NCBI RefSeq assembly: GCF_025370935.1
Contig: NC_133496.1
Location: forward strand, 1,294,181 to 1,358,180
Source: Choristoneura fumiferana
Taxonomy: Eukaryota; Arthropoda; Insecta; Lepidoptera; Tortricidae
Reading direction: 5' to 3'
Length of the DNA stretch: 64,000 nucleotides
The notes beneath the pieces are model-generated. The model worked only from the letters and a program-made list of their open reading frames with translations. It did not search any database and was not told where the DNA came from. A program made the position numbers and the translations under genes. Of the stretch, positions 50,736 to 62,165 are shown piece by piece. Every line of letters starts with the position of its first letter. The stretch's first letter is position 1.

Positions 50736-50795
50736 AAACATTCATTCGTTTTTAAGGAATATAAAAGTCTATCACGAATAATTATTGGAGTAGAC
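50688..50795. repeat. inverted repeat with about 44-bp arms
   Basis: CTCCAATAATTATTCGTGAT at 50689 is the reverse complement of ATCACGAATAATTATTGGAG at 50771-50790. The arms extend to TTTAAAAAC/GTTTTTAA. Confidence 0.85.
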
Positions 50796-51299
50796 ACAGT
50801 TGCACAGTGCTGTAATTCTACCAAATTGACATAAATACATCGATAAATAAATCTCCCAAGTCTGCCAAATAACCAAAACACCTGGATTACACACGTCCCT
50901 ATGATAGTAACCTTAAGCAAGAAACAACCATTTAACTAATTCACCATAATGGCACCATCATCACAGTAACGAGCCAGGAGTTATACACGCGACACACTTT
51001 TGGGTAGAGCGTTGATCCCTTGGCTAATTTTTACCTACAAAACCAATTTGAGAGTGATACGAGTAAACATAGATAAATATAACATAGAAAATAAAATCCA
51101 GCCAAGGCAAATCTTGGACTTACATTATATCCCAATAGATGATATTGAGATCTTTTATATTATAAAAATTCTTCTTTGGCGAAGTCAACAATGACACATA
51201 TATTTCTAATATTGAACTTGACTCTTTTTCACGTTTATGTTTTTGATACGAAATGTCACGTATATGTTAGTATATTAAATAAGTTTGGAGTTGTGAAGG

Positions 51300-51650
51300 G
51301 ATCAAGTATAGTTCGAAATAGTTCGTGTAAATAATATACACGGCTGCGTCACCAGTTTTCTTTGAACTTGGCTGGTTACGCTGCCGCGTGTCTGGATCCC
51401 AATCATGTCTACAAAGTCACCTTGTATACATGTAAAATCTTATATACTAATTACCTCGGCATACCTATTCAGGTCTCTACCAATACTCAAGGCGCGAGAC
51501 GACCTACTTCCTTCCGCCGCTCACTGGGTCGCAGTTATTTTTGAAGCTCAAAGCTCTCATCAAAGCTTTAAAGTTGACGATTGCACTGAATGGGGTTCGT
51601 TACTCGCAGCTTAGACGGTCTTCACGGAACCCGTGATTAAGTTGGTTAAA
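51300..51650 (+). other. unrecognised, mildly coding-like stretch
   Basis: Frame 51405-51614 ends in RDDLLPSAAHWVAVIFEAQ and SSHQSFKVDDCTEWGSLLAA, which looks less random than its surroundings. No splice sites or family recognised. Confidence 0.2.
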
Positions 51651-51676
51651 CAGTTGCGTGTGTACGAGTACAGTAC

Positions 51677-51860
51677 AGAGCATTTATACCTGCTGAGCTG
51701 GCAACGTTGCATTTTCGTTAGTTTTCTCGATTATTCCATAAAAATTGAATGAAAACTAAAAATGTGGTCTGATATATAGAACTCTTCTTAATATATAAGT
51801 TAAGTGTCTACTCCAATAATTATTCGTGATAGACTTTTATATTCTTTAAAAACGAATTAA
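51677..51860 (+). repeat. long direct repeat, copy 2
   Basis: It matches 50553-50735 with scattered changes. The copies are about 1.1 kb apart. Confidence 0.8.
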
Positions 51861-52091
51861 TGTTTATTAACGGTTAAACTAAAGAATTAAGCTAAGTATT
51901 AATACCGATTTTTTCCAGGAAACGGCCATAAATCTATGGGGTTAGTACCTTCCTTAAATGCTTTTAATAATACCTTGAACTAAGTAAAGTATCCTCGCCC
52001 TTCAATGTATTAACTCTAATTTCAAACTGACCTAATTCCTAACCCGCTACAAGTTTCTAAGTTGCGTCTTAGACCGCTTCATCTTAATACA

Positions 52092-52130
52092 GGCGTCGCG
52101 CCGGCGAGGCGCCGATCTGTATTAACATAC
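52092..52130. repeat. GC-rich hairpin in AT-rich flanks
   Basis: TTAATACAG and CTGTATTAA close a stem over GCGTCGCGCCGGCGAGGCGC. Confidence 0.6.
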
Positions 52131-52269
52131 AAACATATAGGTATAAGAGCTTAATGTATACAAACACATACAGATTAGGAAAATGTAGCGTAGTAATCGA
52201 CCAAGTTTATGCTTTAGCATTTTCAAGGTTTCGTTTGTACAGAGAGTGAGCTACGGAGCAAACTGCGAA

Positions 52270-52565
52270 CATAGTTTCCTTGAAGGATAGAGTCCACAAC
52301 GAGATTTTCTCAGACATAACAAAAGTCGTCTAAATAGCTCAGAGAATTAGCATGTTGAAGTGGCAGTGAGCTGGTGGAAGAACTGACAACTGGTGGAGTA
52401 AACGAGTTCTTGAATGGAGACCGCGTCTCGGCAAATGTGGTGTAGGACACTCCGGTCACGTGGAGTGACGATCTGCGAAAGGCTGCTGGTAGAAGCTGGA
52501 TGCATCAAGCCAAGGACAAGCAAGCTGTGGACTGCTACAGGCCGATGATGACACAGAGGGTGACA
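52270..52565 (+). mobile_element. RTE-like LINE 3' end, diverged
   Basis: AATAGCTCAGAGAATTAGC, ATGTTGAAGTGGCAGTGAGC, GAGTTCTTGAATGGAGACCG and GGTAGAAGCTGGATGCATC track the family order; the tail is GGCCGATGATGACA. Confidence 0.65.
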
Positions 52566-52574
52566 AATGTAATC

Positions 52575-52765
52575 CTCCTAATATCATGGGACACTTGACA
52601 CCAATTGACCTTGTCCCAATCTAAGCAAAGCTAAAAACATATTAAACATCCAATACAATATTCGTATTATTCATACAAATATCTGCCCCGGCCGAGAATC
52701 GAACCCGGGACCTCAAGCTTCGTAGTCAGGTTCTCTAACCACTTGGCCATTCGTCGTCAAATCCT
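52575..52765 (-). mobile_element. tRNA-derived SINE family 2
   Basis: On the minus strand: GAATGGCCAAGTGGTTAGAG, CCCGGGTTCGATTCTCGG, TATTTGTATGAATAATACG and TTGGGACAAGGTCAATTGG. Confidence 0.75.
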
Positions 52766-54105
52766 CCTAATATCATCAAACTGTCAGTTCGTCTTTCCAT
52801 CATAACTCAATTCGTGAATCCCAAGATGTAATAGATAGTCAGCCAACATTTATGTATAATATGTTATGCGTATTTATATTGCCGTTATCTACTTTACTAT
52901 CTACTCACACGAAACAAGTTAGTTCATAAAGTAAAATCTTCGTCTAAGACCAACGCAATTAGGTGCAAACAGCCACAAACAAAGAAGTTTCCAAAAATAT
53001 ATTTTTAATAATAATTACAGAAAAAATATAATTATATAGTAATGCATGAACAACAAAAGGTACATAGTAAGTGAACAATTGTTTCTACTGTTGCTATATT
53101 TTCATTTCCTCGCCATCGAAGTGAAAAGCACAGTGTTAAACTTTAGCATTAAACCCATTTTCCCCTCAACATGTCTATCCACCCTCACCGTACCAGCTCG
53201 GGTGGCTATATGAACGTCTCGGGTAAAACAGCTCGTTTTATGCTCCTGTTATACAATCTTCTATTTACTACGGTTAACTAAAACATTTCATGCATATTTC
53301 ATCAGCGTTAACGTGACGTAACGTCGCGTTTACCATAAAAGATTGTGTTCTGAGATAATTCCACTCTCATTAAAGCAAGTAATACTCAAACATTCTTGCG
53401 TTTCTAAAATAATGTAGTCAAAGAGCTGGCTTACATTTTTGAGTTGATATTTGAGACAACATAAAAACTTGTATAACACTTCCTAAACACAAACATGATG
53501 TTATGTTACTTTTCTGGGTGCTACGCCTAGTTTGGGATCCGCTGTATTTAATAATTGATTGTAATTTTATTATCCTGGTATTATAATAAACATTTCATTA
53601 ATAAAAAACATTTCATTTCATTAATTTCATTTTGATGCATGTAGCTTTGATCTTGTATTTCTACTTACCTATTTAATATTATGTCCATTGGCAAGAAATG
53701 AAAGATCACAATTTTTTTTTAACAGCTCTGTAGCCTCTCTATGCTTAAGACACGGATTAGTGTCAAATTTAAGGCTATTTTTTTTATCAGTACTATTTGT
53801 GGTTATTAACAGAAGAATTCAGTACTTTTTTAGTTATCGCATACGAGAGGTTATTCGATCAAAACTAAGATATCTTTATTCAACTCATCAAAGCAATTTT
53901 GAACGTTTACATTTTTTTTACCACCAATTCAGAAAAAGCTCTGTTATGATCCCGGCGTCAGTCGTTTCATGTATCGTATTCCTATCCAGATCTATCGTTT
54001 TGTATTCAGATAAAATAAAGTATTTTTCCATTTTCCATGCAGCTCTAAACTAAACACCTCTAAAATGTCTACCAGCTCTTGGTGCTTTCCCGCGCATCCT
54101 TCCTA
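52766..54105. other. no gene; degenerate LINE-C end at 53865-53955
   Basis: AAGATATCTTTATTCAACTC and TTTACCACCAATTCAG show a diverged minus-strand LINE-C end. A 121-codon open frame (53688-54053) runs through it and is an accident of the repeat. The rest is AT-rich. Confidence 0.45.
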
Positions 54106-54111
54106 CTTCCT

Positions 54112-54805
54112 ACTAATATTAAAGTCTGTTTGTTTGTTTGTTACTTCATCACGTCTAAACCACTGAACCGATTTAGATGAAATTCGGTATGCAGATAGTT
54201 TGAATCCGGTAGAAGGACAAAGGATAGTTTTTATTCCGTAAAATTTCATAGCTCCAGCGGAATAGCGAAAACCGTACTCTACGCGGACAGAGTCGGGGGT
54301 AACAGGCTAGTTCACTCATAGAATTACACACGTTATCCTGAAATAAAACGTAATCCAAAATTTAGGCGATAAAGGCATTAATTATTCGTAAATTAGAGGC
54401 GGAATTAGCTGGAAGTCGGAACTGGGACAATTACGGGGGCTGGCAATCGTACGGGTCGTAAAGTTGGGGTCGACAGTACTAGTGGGATGGGATTTTGAAT
54501 CGACTGTCATTGCCATTTGTCAAGTAGTAAGGTCTGTGTGCTCGACCTTTCCTTCGACCCGCCGTTAGCCGTTGCCCGCGACTCCGTCCGTGCATAATTC
54601 GTTTTTCGCTATCCCGCGGAAACTATGCAATAGTTCGGGATAAAAACTCCTATATGTTTGAGTGCCGGAGAAGGCTCCGGGACTCTAACTATCTGTACTT
54701 ATACCGAATTTCATCTAAATCAGTTCAGTGGTTTAGACGTCATGAAGTAACAAACAATAAGACATACAAACTTTCGCATTTATAATATTAAGTATTAGTG
54801 GGAAT
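54112..54805. repeat. inverted pair of GAAATTTGGTATG-type repeats
   Basis: TCACGTCTAAACCACTGAAC and GATGAAATTCGGTATGCAG near 54150-54200 face CGAATTTCATCTAAATCAG and TGGTTTAGACGTCATGAAG near 54705-54750. The ends ACTAATATTAAAG and TATTAAGTATTAGT are also inverted. Confidence 0.6.
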
Positions 54806-55127
54806 AACAGTGCTTTCATTCTAGCATGGTGGGTGACACCTTGATGCGCCGTTTCCTTTTACTCAAAAAAAGTGCTGCGGTCTAAATATGGAAGTATATT
54901 TCAGTTGTAGCCTGAATATGACTGGCGTAAAGAACTATACGAAACAAATATAATTATACGAAATAAATGTAACTTATCAGATTTTCAAAATCAATCAATA
55001 AAATTCAAAGCACAATTAAGTGAAGAAACGTAATATGCAAATAAATTAGGTATGTAATGCCAGAGACCCATTTAGTGATGAGACCTAATGGATCTTGAGT
55101 TATATCGGTACTTTTTAATTTTTTTTT

Positions 55128-55386
55128 TTGTATTCGACTGGATGGCAAACGAGCAAGTGGGTTTCCTGATGGTAAGAGATCACCACCGCCCATAAACTGG
55201 TGTTGCAGATGCGTTGCCAACCTAGAGGCCTAAGATGGGATACCTCAAGTGCCAGTAATTTCACTGGCTGTCTTACTCTCCACGCCAAAACACAACAGTG
55301 CAAGCACTGCTGCTTCACGGATGGATTAGCGAGCAAGATGGTGGTAGCAATCCGGATGGACCTTGCACAAGGTCCTACCACCTGAA
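55128..55386 (-). mobile_element. CR1/jockey-like LINE 3' end (LINE-A)
   Basis: Same order as 26451-26735, with poly-T at 55119-55128 and a short internal deletion at ACCGCCCATAAACTGGTGTT. Confidence 0.7.
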
Positions 55387-56069
55387 AATTGGTAAGTAAC
55401 GAACATTCGTGTAAACTCCGTTACTTAAATTGCAAATAATATTCCAACCTAGAATTTCACTGATATTCTCATCAAAATTAGCGTAATAATCGGATTAATG
55501 GTGACATTAATATTATGATTAAGATCTTAATTTTTTTTTATGTATATGACTTTATTTCCAGAACAATACAGGTCCAACTATAAAAAAGATTTTAAATTAT
55601 TAGTTGTATCGACTCAAGGTTCGACACTTTCACTCTCTAGTCTGTGATATTGACAGCTGTCACCCGCACCATGCTAGAATCAAAGCACTGTAGTGGGATG
55701 AGCAAGTCTCACGGTAGTTTCATACTCTTTTAATCGTTCGTCGCTTGACTCTTAGCCTCTCCATGAGCCTTAAAATATTCCGGATTAATTTAAAAACACC
55801 TACACTTGTTATATCGGTTGTTTTTTAATATTGTAGGTTTTGGATTCCCGGCGTGGAGCTAAAGTTTACGGGTCTGTTTGAGGGTTTAACTGCGGGTCTC
55901 GGGGGGCGGGAACGCGTAAACTAGTTAAACCCGTTTGCAACTACTCGCCGGGACACAATCTGTGTTTGGTCTTTTTATTGACAACTGGACTATACCTGCG
56001 GCATCACAAACATTTAATCCAGCTGCTAAATTGAAATTTTCGGGATTTTCGTATATCCGTGGGAAACAC
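55387..56069. other. no gene seen
   Basis: Contains the palindrome TGACAGCTGTCA (55651-55662), also present at 43263-43274. A plus-strand frame at 55935-56147 runs into the next repeat. Confidence 0.4.
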
Positions 56070-56228
56070 ACACACAAACATCACGCCAGTATTCCCAAAT
56101 GGGGTAGGCAGAGCACACGAAACGTTGCCGCTTCGGAGCCACTTTAGCAATTTTAGGTTTTAAGTTTGACAAAAACGGTACAATAGTGACAGGTTGCTAG
56201 CCTCTCGCCTACGGTATACCTTAACTTA
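56070..56228 (-). repeat. CTTCCGTGGATGTCGTAAG-family fragment
   Basis: TATTCCCAAATGGGGTAGGC, AGCCACTTTAGCAATTTTAG and GACAAAAACGGTACAATAGT are the reverse complement of 59240-59375. Confidence 0.7.
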
Positions 56229-56471
56229 GTAACCTATGTATACCCTGGTTTTCAACAGCATTGCATTAAAACAACCGTGCCATTTTTCCTCTGGCCACGT
56301 GGTCCTACTTTCTTTTTCCTACCGATCGGACTACATGAACTTTTTTTCCGGTTGGTTCTATTAATCGGACTACCATAAATTGTAATTCCGCTTCGTCCTA
56401 CTGATTGGACCACGTGAACTTTTGATTTCCTGTTGCTTTGATTAACTAATCGGACTGCAATCTTTAAATCA

Positions 56472-56537
56472 TATAATGTTTTTTTTTTTTTTTTTTTATT
56501 CGACTGGATGGCAAACGAGCAAGTGGGTCTCCTGAAT
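56472..56537 (-). mobile_element. LINE-A 3' tip with long poly-T
   Basis: About 20 T, then ATTCGACTGGATGGCAAACG and AGCAAGTGGGTCTCCTGAA. It is extremely 5'-truncated. Confidence 0.65.
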
Positions 56538-57806
56538 TAAATTTTGACTTGATTTTTAATAATGTAATTCTATCACAAATAAATAACTAACATAAGACTG
56601 TAACTAACATGATGTATGTGGAAGTAAAGCCTGAAATAAACGTTTCATTAATTAATTCTAATTGAATTAATCCGTTATTCATGTCAAGATAACAAATAAT
56701 AGAAATAAAAAAGTAAACACTCTATCATTAATTAATTAATTAATTTTATTACACCTTCCACAAAGCTAACATTAAACAACACTATCTAATCTACAATAAC
56801 AATCCTGTATCCACATAGCGCTGCTAAAACCTCCCTTACGCATAGAGTTGTTGTAACCGCCAGCGAAAAGAGCCATCAAAAAACACATTCACATTTACGT
56901 CTAAACTTATCACTCGCCAAGTTCCCGAAAGCGGTTTTTTCAACATTGTGGCGCAATTTGTGGATACAATGTAGTGGTGGACAATATAGGCATACATCGA
57001 TGTATTTAAATTACTCGATATAAAATGTCGATAGTTCATGTATATTTCGTGAACATCTCCTTAATGATAGTGTTAAAAACAACCTGCTTTAAGTATAATG
57101 CAATATATTCTACTCAGGATTCTGAACAAACTAACTCAGTTATTTGATTAACATCCTGTATACCATTTTTAAATGTAATAAAAAAGGATGTATGGAAAAC
57201 ATCGATTTATTTTTCTACCATAATTATAACAATAATGCCATCATGTGAAGCAGTAGATGAAAAAAACATTGATATTTTTGATATATTATAGTGTGAACTG
57301 CACCGCACACATACTCTTCCAGTTTGTAGTAGGTAGTATATAAAAAAATGCTGTATACATTTACTCAAAATCAATGCATACCTATTACTCACTTCTCTCT
57401 TAATGCCCCACATTACGCTTTATCAGTATAATTTCAATAAATAATAAAAAATATATATCGTTACCATTACACTTTCTGGTTCGAAGAAACATCGATGTTT
57501 TTTCCAACGTCCATCACCAACACAAAGTGTGGTTACAACACCCCGGGGGGCATGACGTCGTCCGCTAAAAGGATTGTCGCCGTTCGATAATGTTTTTGCA
57601 GCAGGATTTTCGAGGAAAATCGAGTTTTTGATACTTCTGCGAAGGTTGCAAATTGGTATGAGGTTAAAAATTTAGCGAAATGTTGATTGAAAAATGTATA
57701 CATGTTGTCACTCTTCGGTGATAGGTAGTTAACCCAGTTTTAGACGTTAGAACCTAGTTCACAACTCCTATAAAGTTCTTGATATCACTGACAGATCTAT
57801 CAATTA
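56538..57806. other. no gene seen
   Basis: AT-rich, with an (ATTA)n run at 56728-56746 and scattered ATCGATG motifs. Two minus-strand frames (57039-56836, 57413-57207) are unrecognised. Confidence 0.45.
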
Positions 57807-57814
57807 TTTATGAT

Positions 57815-58103
57815 CAGGGGTCGGACAAAAAGTGCGGATGACGTAAAAATGACGTAATCTTGGACACAAGGTAATGTGTTTTTATTTAAACTTCCGTGTG
57901 ACATGTACTAACAAAGTAGCATTAATGAAGTAACAAAATAATCGTAAATAAATCAATGGAATTCAGTGAATAAAATAAATTTCATATCGTGTAATAAAAA
58001 GGTTGATAAATGATGTGATAATTGTTTGTGAAAATCAAAAAATACTGTTTGAAATCATCCTATAAGTGGTTTGACGTCATCGGCACTTTTTGTCCGACCC
58101 CTG
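57815..58103. mobile_element. hAT-type MITE with perfect 8-bp duplication
   Basis: Inverted ends CAGGGGTCGGACAAAAAGTG and CACTTTTTGTCCGACCCCTG extend to about 30 bp (GATGACGT inside). TTTATGAT lies directly on both sides (57807-57814, 58104-58111). An 8-bp duplication with CAGGG ends is the hAT pattern. The 289-bp body is non-coding. Confidence 0.9.
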
Positions 58104-58454
58104 TTTATGATACTTACTGCCTTTGTTTATCATAGATTGATGGAAGGGTCCTATATTGTTCAAAATATATAGGTACTCAGTTTGCACAATTAACACAAAA
58201 AATTGTGATTAGGCCCAGAACAGACGTAGTTGCAGTTTCTTGGTAGTTGCGTTTTACCGTCTGTGCCGGGCCTGAGTTTGTTTTTCATTTCCTTTGTTTT
58301 AGTATTTACTGTTGTTTACTATATCGTGGTGTAGATTAATAGTTATTGTATTGTTTGTTACGTGTTCATGCTTAAACTCAACCTGATCACTGTGAAATTT
58401 GGTATGAAGATACATACCTTAAGACCATGGAAAGGATAAAGGATTGTAAATTAT

Positions 58455-58735
58455 TGATTGAATCAGTCGTTACTTTGCGGAGGTCCATATCAATGAACTA
58501 AAAGAAGTGCTTTGCTCACCTGCGTCCTTAAGATAGGTTAAGATGAGCTCTGGTTGAGTTCGAAACGCATCAGTTTAGTGTGGTGTTGGTGATAGATGTG
58601 TTTGTATGATTTGTGTGTGTTCTTACAGTGTGGAGGTGGAGGAACTACATGAACACGCATATTTTGCATAAGTTTAGCTATCTTATTTAAAAGGTCGCGG
58701 GTGAGAAAAAAATCTTTTAGTTCATTGATAAAGTA
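58455..58735. mobile_element. TTGAATCAGGCG MITE family, near full length
   Basis: ATTGAATCAGTCGTTACTTT and GGAGGTCCATATCAATGAAC match the left end at 3337. The interior GATGAGCTCTGGTTGAGTTC matches 35405. The right end is cut at TTTTAGTTCATTGATAAAG. Confidence 0.7.
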
Positions 58736-58837
58736 TTGTTTTTATCCCGAATAATTAAGAAGTTCCCGCAGGATAGCGATAAACGAAATCTTCGTAAAGC
58801 CAAGCAACGGGCAGCATTTAGCTCTAGTTAATGTTAT

Positions 58838-59098
58838 ACATTGATTGAAGTGGCAGTGGCGGGCACATTGCTCGCAGGACTGATGGCCGATGGGGTCAGA
58901 AGGTTCTCGAATGGCGTCCGCGGACCGGGAGACGAGCTGTCGGTCGGCCTCCAACAAGATGGAGCGACGACCTGGTTGAGATCGCGGGATCGCGGTGGAT
59001 GCGGAAAGCACAAGACCGGTATGAGTGGAGAGCCTTGGGGGTGGCCTATGTCCAGCAGTGGACGTCTTTCGGCTGACATGATGAGATGATGATGATTG
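58838..59098 (+). mobile_element. RTE-like LINE 3' end, well preserved
   Basis: Near-continuous coding for the conserved tail (TGRRAVGRPPTRWSDDLVE, IAGSRWMRKAQDRYEWRA, VAYVQQWTSFG), then TGATGAGATGATGATG. One missing base near 58857 breaks the frame. Close to 20240-20500. Confidence 0.75.
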
Positions 59099-59149
59099 AT
59101 TGAGAGTACAGTAACAGTTTATGATTTAAAAATCAGTACGAACGCTTTG

Positions 59150-59385
59150 TACCCGTGTGGTGTCGGGTTAGAATATCACCTCTCCATTTCTTCCGTGGAT
59201 ATCGTAAGAAGCGATTAAGGATATAGGTTAAGGTACACTGTAGGCGACAAGGCTAGCAACCTGTCACTATTGTACCGTTTTTGTCAAACTTAAAACCTAA
59301 AATTGCTAAAAGTGGCTCTGAAGCAGTAACGTTTCGTATGCTCTGCCTAACCCATTTGGGAATACAGGCGTGATGTGTGTATGTG
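59150..59385 (+). repeat. CTTCCGTGGATGTCGTAAG repeat, copy 1
   Basis: CCGTGTGGTGTCGGGTTAG, CACCTCTCCATTTCTTCCG, AGCAACCTGTCACTATTGTA and ATTTGGGAATACAGGCGTG recur at 60288-60520 in the same orientation. Confidence 0.75.
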
Positions 59386-59464
59386 AACGCTTTGTGGAAT
59401 ATGTATGTTTGCTGGTAATAAAGTTGGGTACCGGAGCCACGCAAAAGTGTTCGCTAGAAGGCAG

Positions 59465-59800
59465 ATAAAGCTGTGGTTACTGGTTTGACCTGTGGCCTCG
59501 CAAGCAGAGGATCATGGGTTCAAACACGGACTCGCACACCTGATTTTTTCAAAATTCATGCACAAATAATACACTCAAAATGTATCATCAGCTTTACGGT
59601 TAAGTTCTTCTACTCACGTAGGTAGAGGAGCATGACTGGTGCGTTGCCGGCCCTTTGAGAGACTGATAGACTCTATTTTTAAAGATCTCTTATCACTCCG
59701 GGAAAGCTGTCCCAGAAAGCCGGTTCCATATTATTAGATATTTATTTATATCGAGGAGGCTTGTGCTCAACAGTGGAATATATTTAGGCTGGGATGAAGC
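59465..59800 (+). mobile_element. SINE family 1 split by a LINE 3' fragment
   Basis: The 5' part (GGTTTGACCTGTGGCCTCGC, CATGGGTTCAAACACGG) stops at about 59605. The 3' part (GAGGAGGCTTGTGCTCAACA, TTTAGGCTGGGATGAAG) resumes at about 59752. Confidence 0.65.
59612..59738 (-). mobile_element. LINE 3' fragment nested in the SINE
   Basis: GGTGCGTTGCCGGCCCTTTG, TTTTTAAAGATCTCTTATC and AGCTGTCCCAGAAAGCC match 2235-2320, same orientation. Confidence 0.6.
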
Positions 59801-60287
59801 TTATGGCGTCTCGTCTCATGTGGTTCGTGCTACAGAACTTAAATCAATTTCCAGTGCCCAGAACTCTTATAGCGAACCACTTCACTTCGCCGATTCTTAA
59901 CGTGTTATGAGCAGCGCGGAGTGCCACTAAAACTTTATCGCTCTCTTTCTACTGCTACTGCTATGACTATTGTGCTTTCATCCGGCTAAGAGATTTTTCA
60001 TGTTTGCTCACAGTTACGATTATTAATATGGTAGACGATATTTTTTTATTGATTCATAGGATCACTCAATTTTTCATCATCATCCCTAAATAAGTCTATT
60101 ATTCTATTTAATTACAATTAAGTATTTGACATTGACATTGGTACAATATGATATATTGATTGGTCCTGGTTGTATTGTGGTTGTAGGGTCTTGGTTTGAA
60201 GTTGAGCTTGATGCCATGTTTATATTTAATATTTCTTTGTTTTGAATTGAATTAAGAATCTGGATTAAGTATACTTATACCTATTTC

Positions 60288-60520
60288 CCGTGTGGTGTCG
60301 GGTTAAAATTACACCTCTCCATTTCTTCCGTGGATGTCGTAAGAGGCGACTAAGGATATAGGTTAAGGTATACCGTACGCGACAAGCTAGCAACCTGTCA
60401 CTATTGTACCGTTTTTGTCAAACTTTAAACCTAAAATTGCTAAAGTGGCTCTGAAATGGTAACGTTTCGTGTGCTCTGCCTACCCCATTTGGGAATACAG
60501 GCGTGATGTTTGTGTGTATA
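60288..60520 (+). repeat. CTTCCGTGGATGTCGTAAG repeat, copy 2
   Basis: Best copy: CGTGTGGTGTCGGGTTAAAA, TTCTTCCGTGGATGTCGTAA, GAGGCGACTAAGGATATAGG and GGGAATACAGGCGTGATG. Confidence 0.75.
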
Positions 60521-60636
60521 CCTACTATTACTTAATATTTTTTTTATGTTTTTAAATTTACAGCGCATTGCTATGAACTATTTTTATTGGTTAATAAATC
60601 AGTAATTAATAATCATCACAATAATTATCCGTATGA

Positions 60637-60705
60637 AATCCCCTGTTGGGCATAGGCCTCCCCCATAGACCTCCAGTTGCTTCGGTTACTATTATGTCAT
60701 ACTCG
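60637..60705 (-). mobile_element. RTE-like LINE 3' tip
   Basis: CCTGTTGGGCATAGGCCTCC and CCCATAGACCTCCAGTTGC are the reverse complement of the tip at 35610-35660. Confidence 0.6.
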
Positions 60706-60754
60706 CTGTAGGTTGTAGCTTCCTGACTGTGCGTAATGTAGATTTAAAAATAAA

Positions 60755-61040
60755 AACCAGCCAAGTGCGAGTCGGACTCGCGCACCGAGGGTTCCGTACA
60801 AATGATTAAAATATTTTTATTATATGATGTAACTGAAAATTTACGCTTTTCACAATTTTCCCTTTATCTGTGCTATAAGATGTTGCTTCGTACCAAATTT
60901 CAAGATTCTGAGTTCACGGGAAGTACCCTGTAGGTTTTGATTCCCTTGCGAGTGTCGAAAATTAGCATCATAAACGGCTGTATCTTTTGATTGCGTTGGC
61001 TTAGAAGTTTGATTTTTTCATTGCTTCAAGGGACAGCTCT
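60755..61040 (-). repeat. GGGTTCCG-class repeat, minus orientation
   Basis: AAACCAGCCAAGTGCGAGTC, GGACTCGCGCACCGAGGG and TTCCGTACAAATG, then GTACCAAATTTCAAGATTC. Confidence 0.6.
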
Positions 61041-61599
61041 TGACTCTTGTAATGTAGTAGTAATAGTAACGCAATAATAATATAATGACTTGTGTAAGTT
61101 CCATAATATTAATTATTATCAAATCCGTGCGCTTACTTTGCCTGAGCTTTTTATATAAGTACTAGTATGAATTTTATGGAATTATATTATGTGCCAAATT
61201 ATATCTATGATCTGTAGAATTTATGACGTTACTGATACAACAAGAACACTTAGAAATACTAAGGACTTGTTTCAACATTTTGACATAAATACTTGGTACT
61301 TCAATCATTACAAATTGTAACAAAAATACCAAGTAAAAATATCAGTTCCAGTACTCTTCTCTTTTGCAAGCATTGATGCTCGTGGGTTCTATTAATAATG
61401 TTTTTGTGTAGTTAATCAAGGGTGGGTAATTACGGAGGCTCCGCTAATTAAGCCTCTATTATGTTTATTCTACTGTCTCTATTTCCGTGGGAGAAAATCA
61501 CTGCCTCTCTATTCAGTGGAACGATAAGTATGGGTCCAAAATAAGATTACATAAAAATAAGATTTCAATAGAACACGGAAATACGTTCCCACTAATATT

Positions 61600-61850
61600 A
61601 CCTTTGCCTAAACTAGCCTGTTACCCGCGCCTCCGTCCGCGTAAAACTCGTATATTGCTATCCCGCGGGAACTATGCAGTCTTTCGGGATAAAAACTATC
61701 CTATGTCCTTGCCCGGGACTCAAACTATGTGTAAACCGATTTTCATCTAAATCGGTTCAATGGTTTAGACGTGATGAAGTAACAAGCCAACAAACAAACA
61801 AACAGACTACAAACTTTCTCATTTATAATATTATATAGTGGGATGCGAAG
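61600..61850 (-). repeat. GAAATTTGGTATG-type interspersed repeat
   Basis: CTAGCCTGTTACCCGCGCC, CTATCCCGCGGGAACTATGC, TTTTCATCTAAATCGGTTC and AATGGTTTAGACGTGATG match the right arm at 54585-54760. Confidence 0.65.
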
Positions 61851-61934
61851 GTTTGTATGTCAGTTTTCAATATGAAAAATAATACTACATATTTTAACTT
61901 GTATGGGTATGAAAAAGGAAAAATCCGAATACGT

Positions 61935-61957
61935 ATTATTATTATTATTATTATTTA
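61935..61957. repeat. ATT microsatellite
   Basis: About seven ATT units, at the tail of the following LINE remnant. Confidence 0.85.
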
Positions 61958-62165
61958 GAAGCCTGTAGATGTGTCCCACTGCTGGGCAAAGGCCTCCCCC
62001 CATGTCCTCCACTCTACCCTTTCTTGGGCGATCTCTGACCAGCTGCGAAGAAAGGCGTCTGATCGTCCCGCCATCGACGCCTGGGTCTGCCACGCCGCCG
62101 AAGTCCATTTTGTGGTATCCAGTCTGTGGCTATTTTAGCCCACCTATTGGGTATACGTATTATTA
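61958..62165 (-). mobile_element. second RTE-like LINE 3' end type
   Basis: On the minus strand, RWAKIATDWIPQNGLRRRGR and PRRRWRDDQ, then KGRVEDMGGGLCPAVGHIYR: the conserved tail of an RTE/R-group LINE distinct from the IARRTDGRWG family. It ends in (AAT)n. Confidence 0.7.

Noticed and set aside
53688..54053. 121-codon ORF
   Set aside because: It runs through a degenerate LINE-C 3' end and AT-rich sequence. It lacks any motif and looks accidental.
58841..59089. 82-codon ORF starting near 58841 as a host gene
   Set aside because: It is a frameshifted reading of the RTE-like LINE tail. The correct frame shows the family's conserved motifs.
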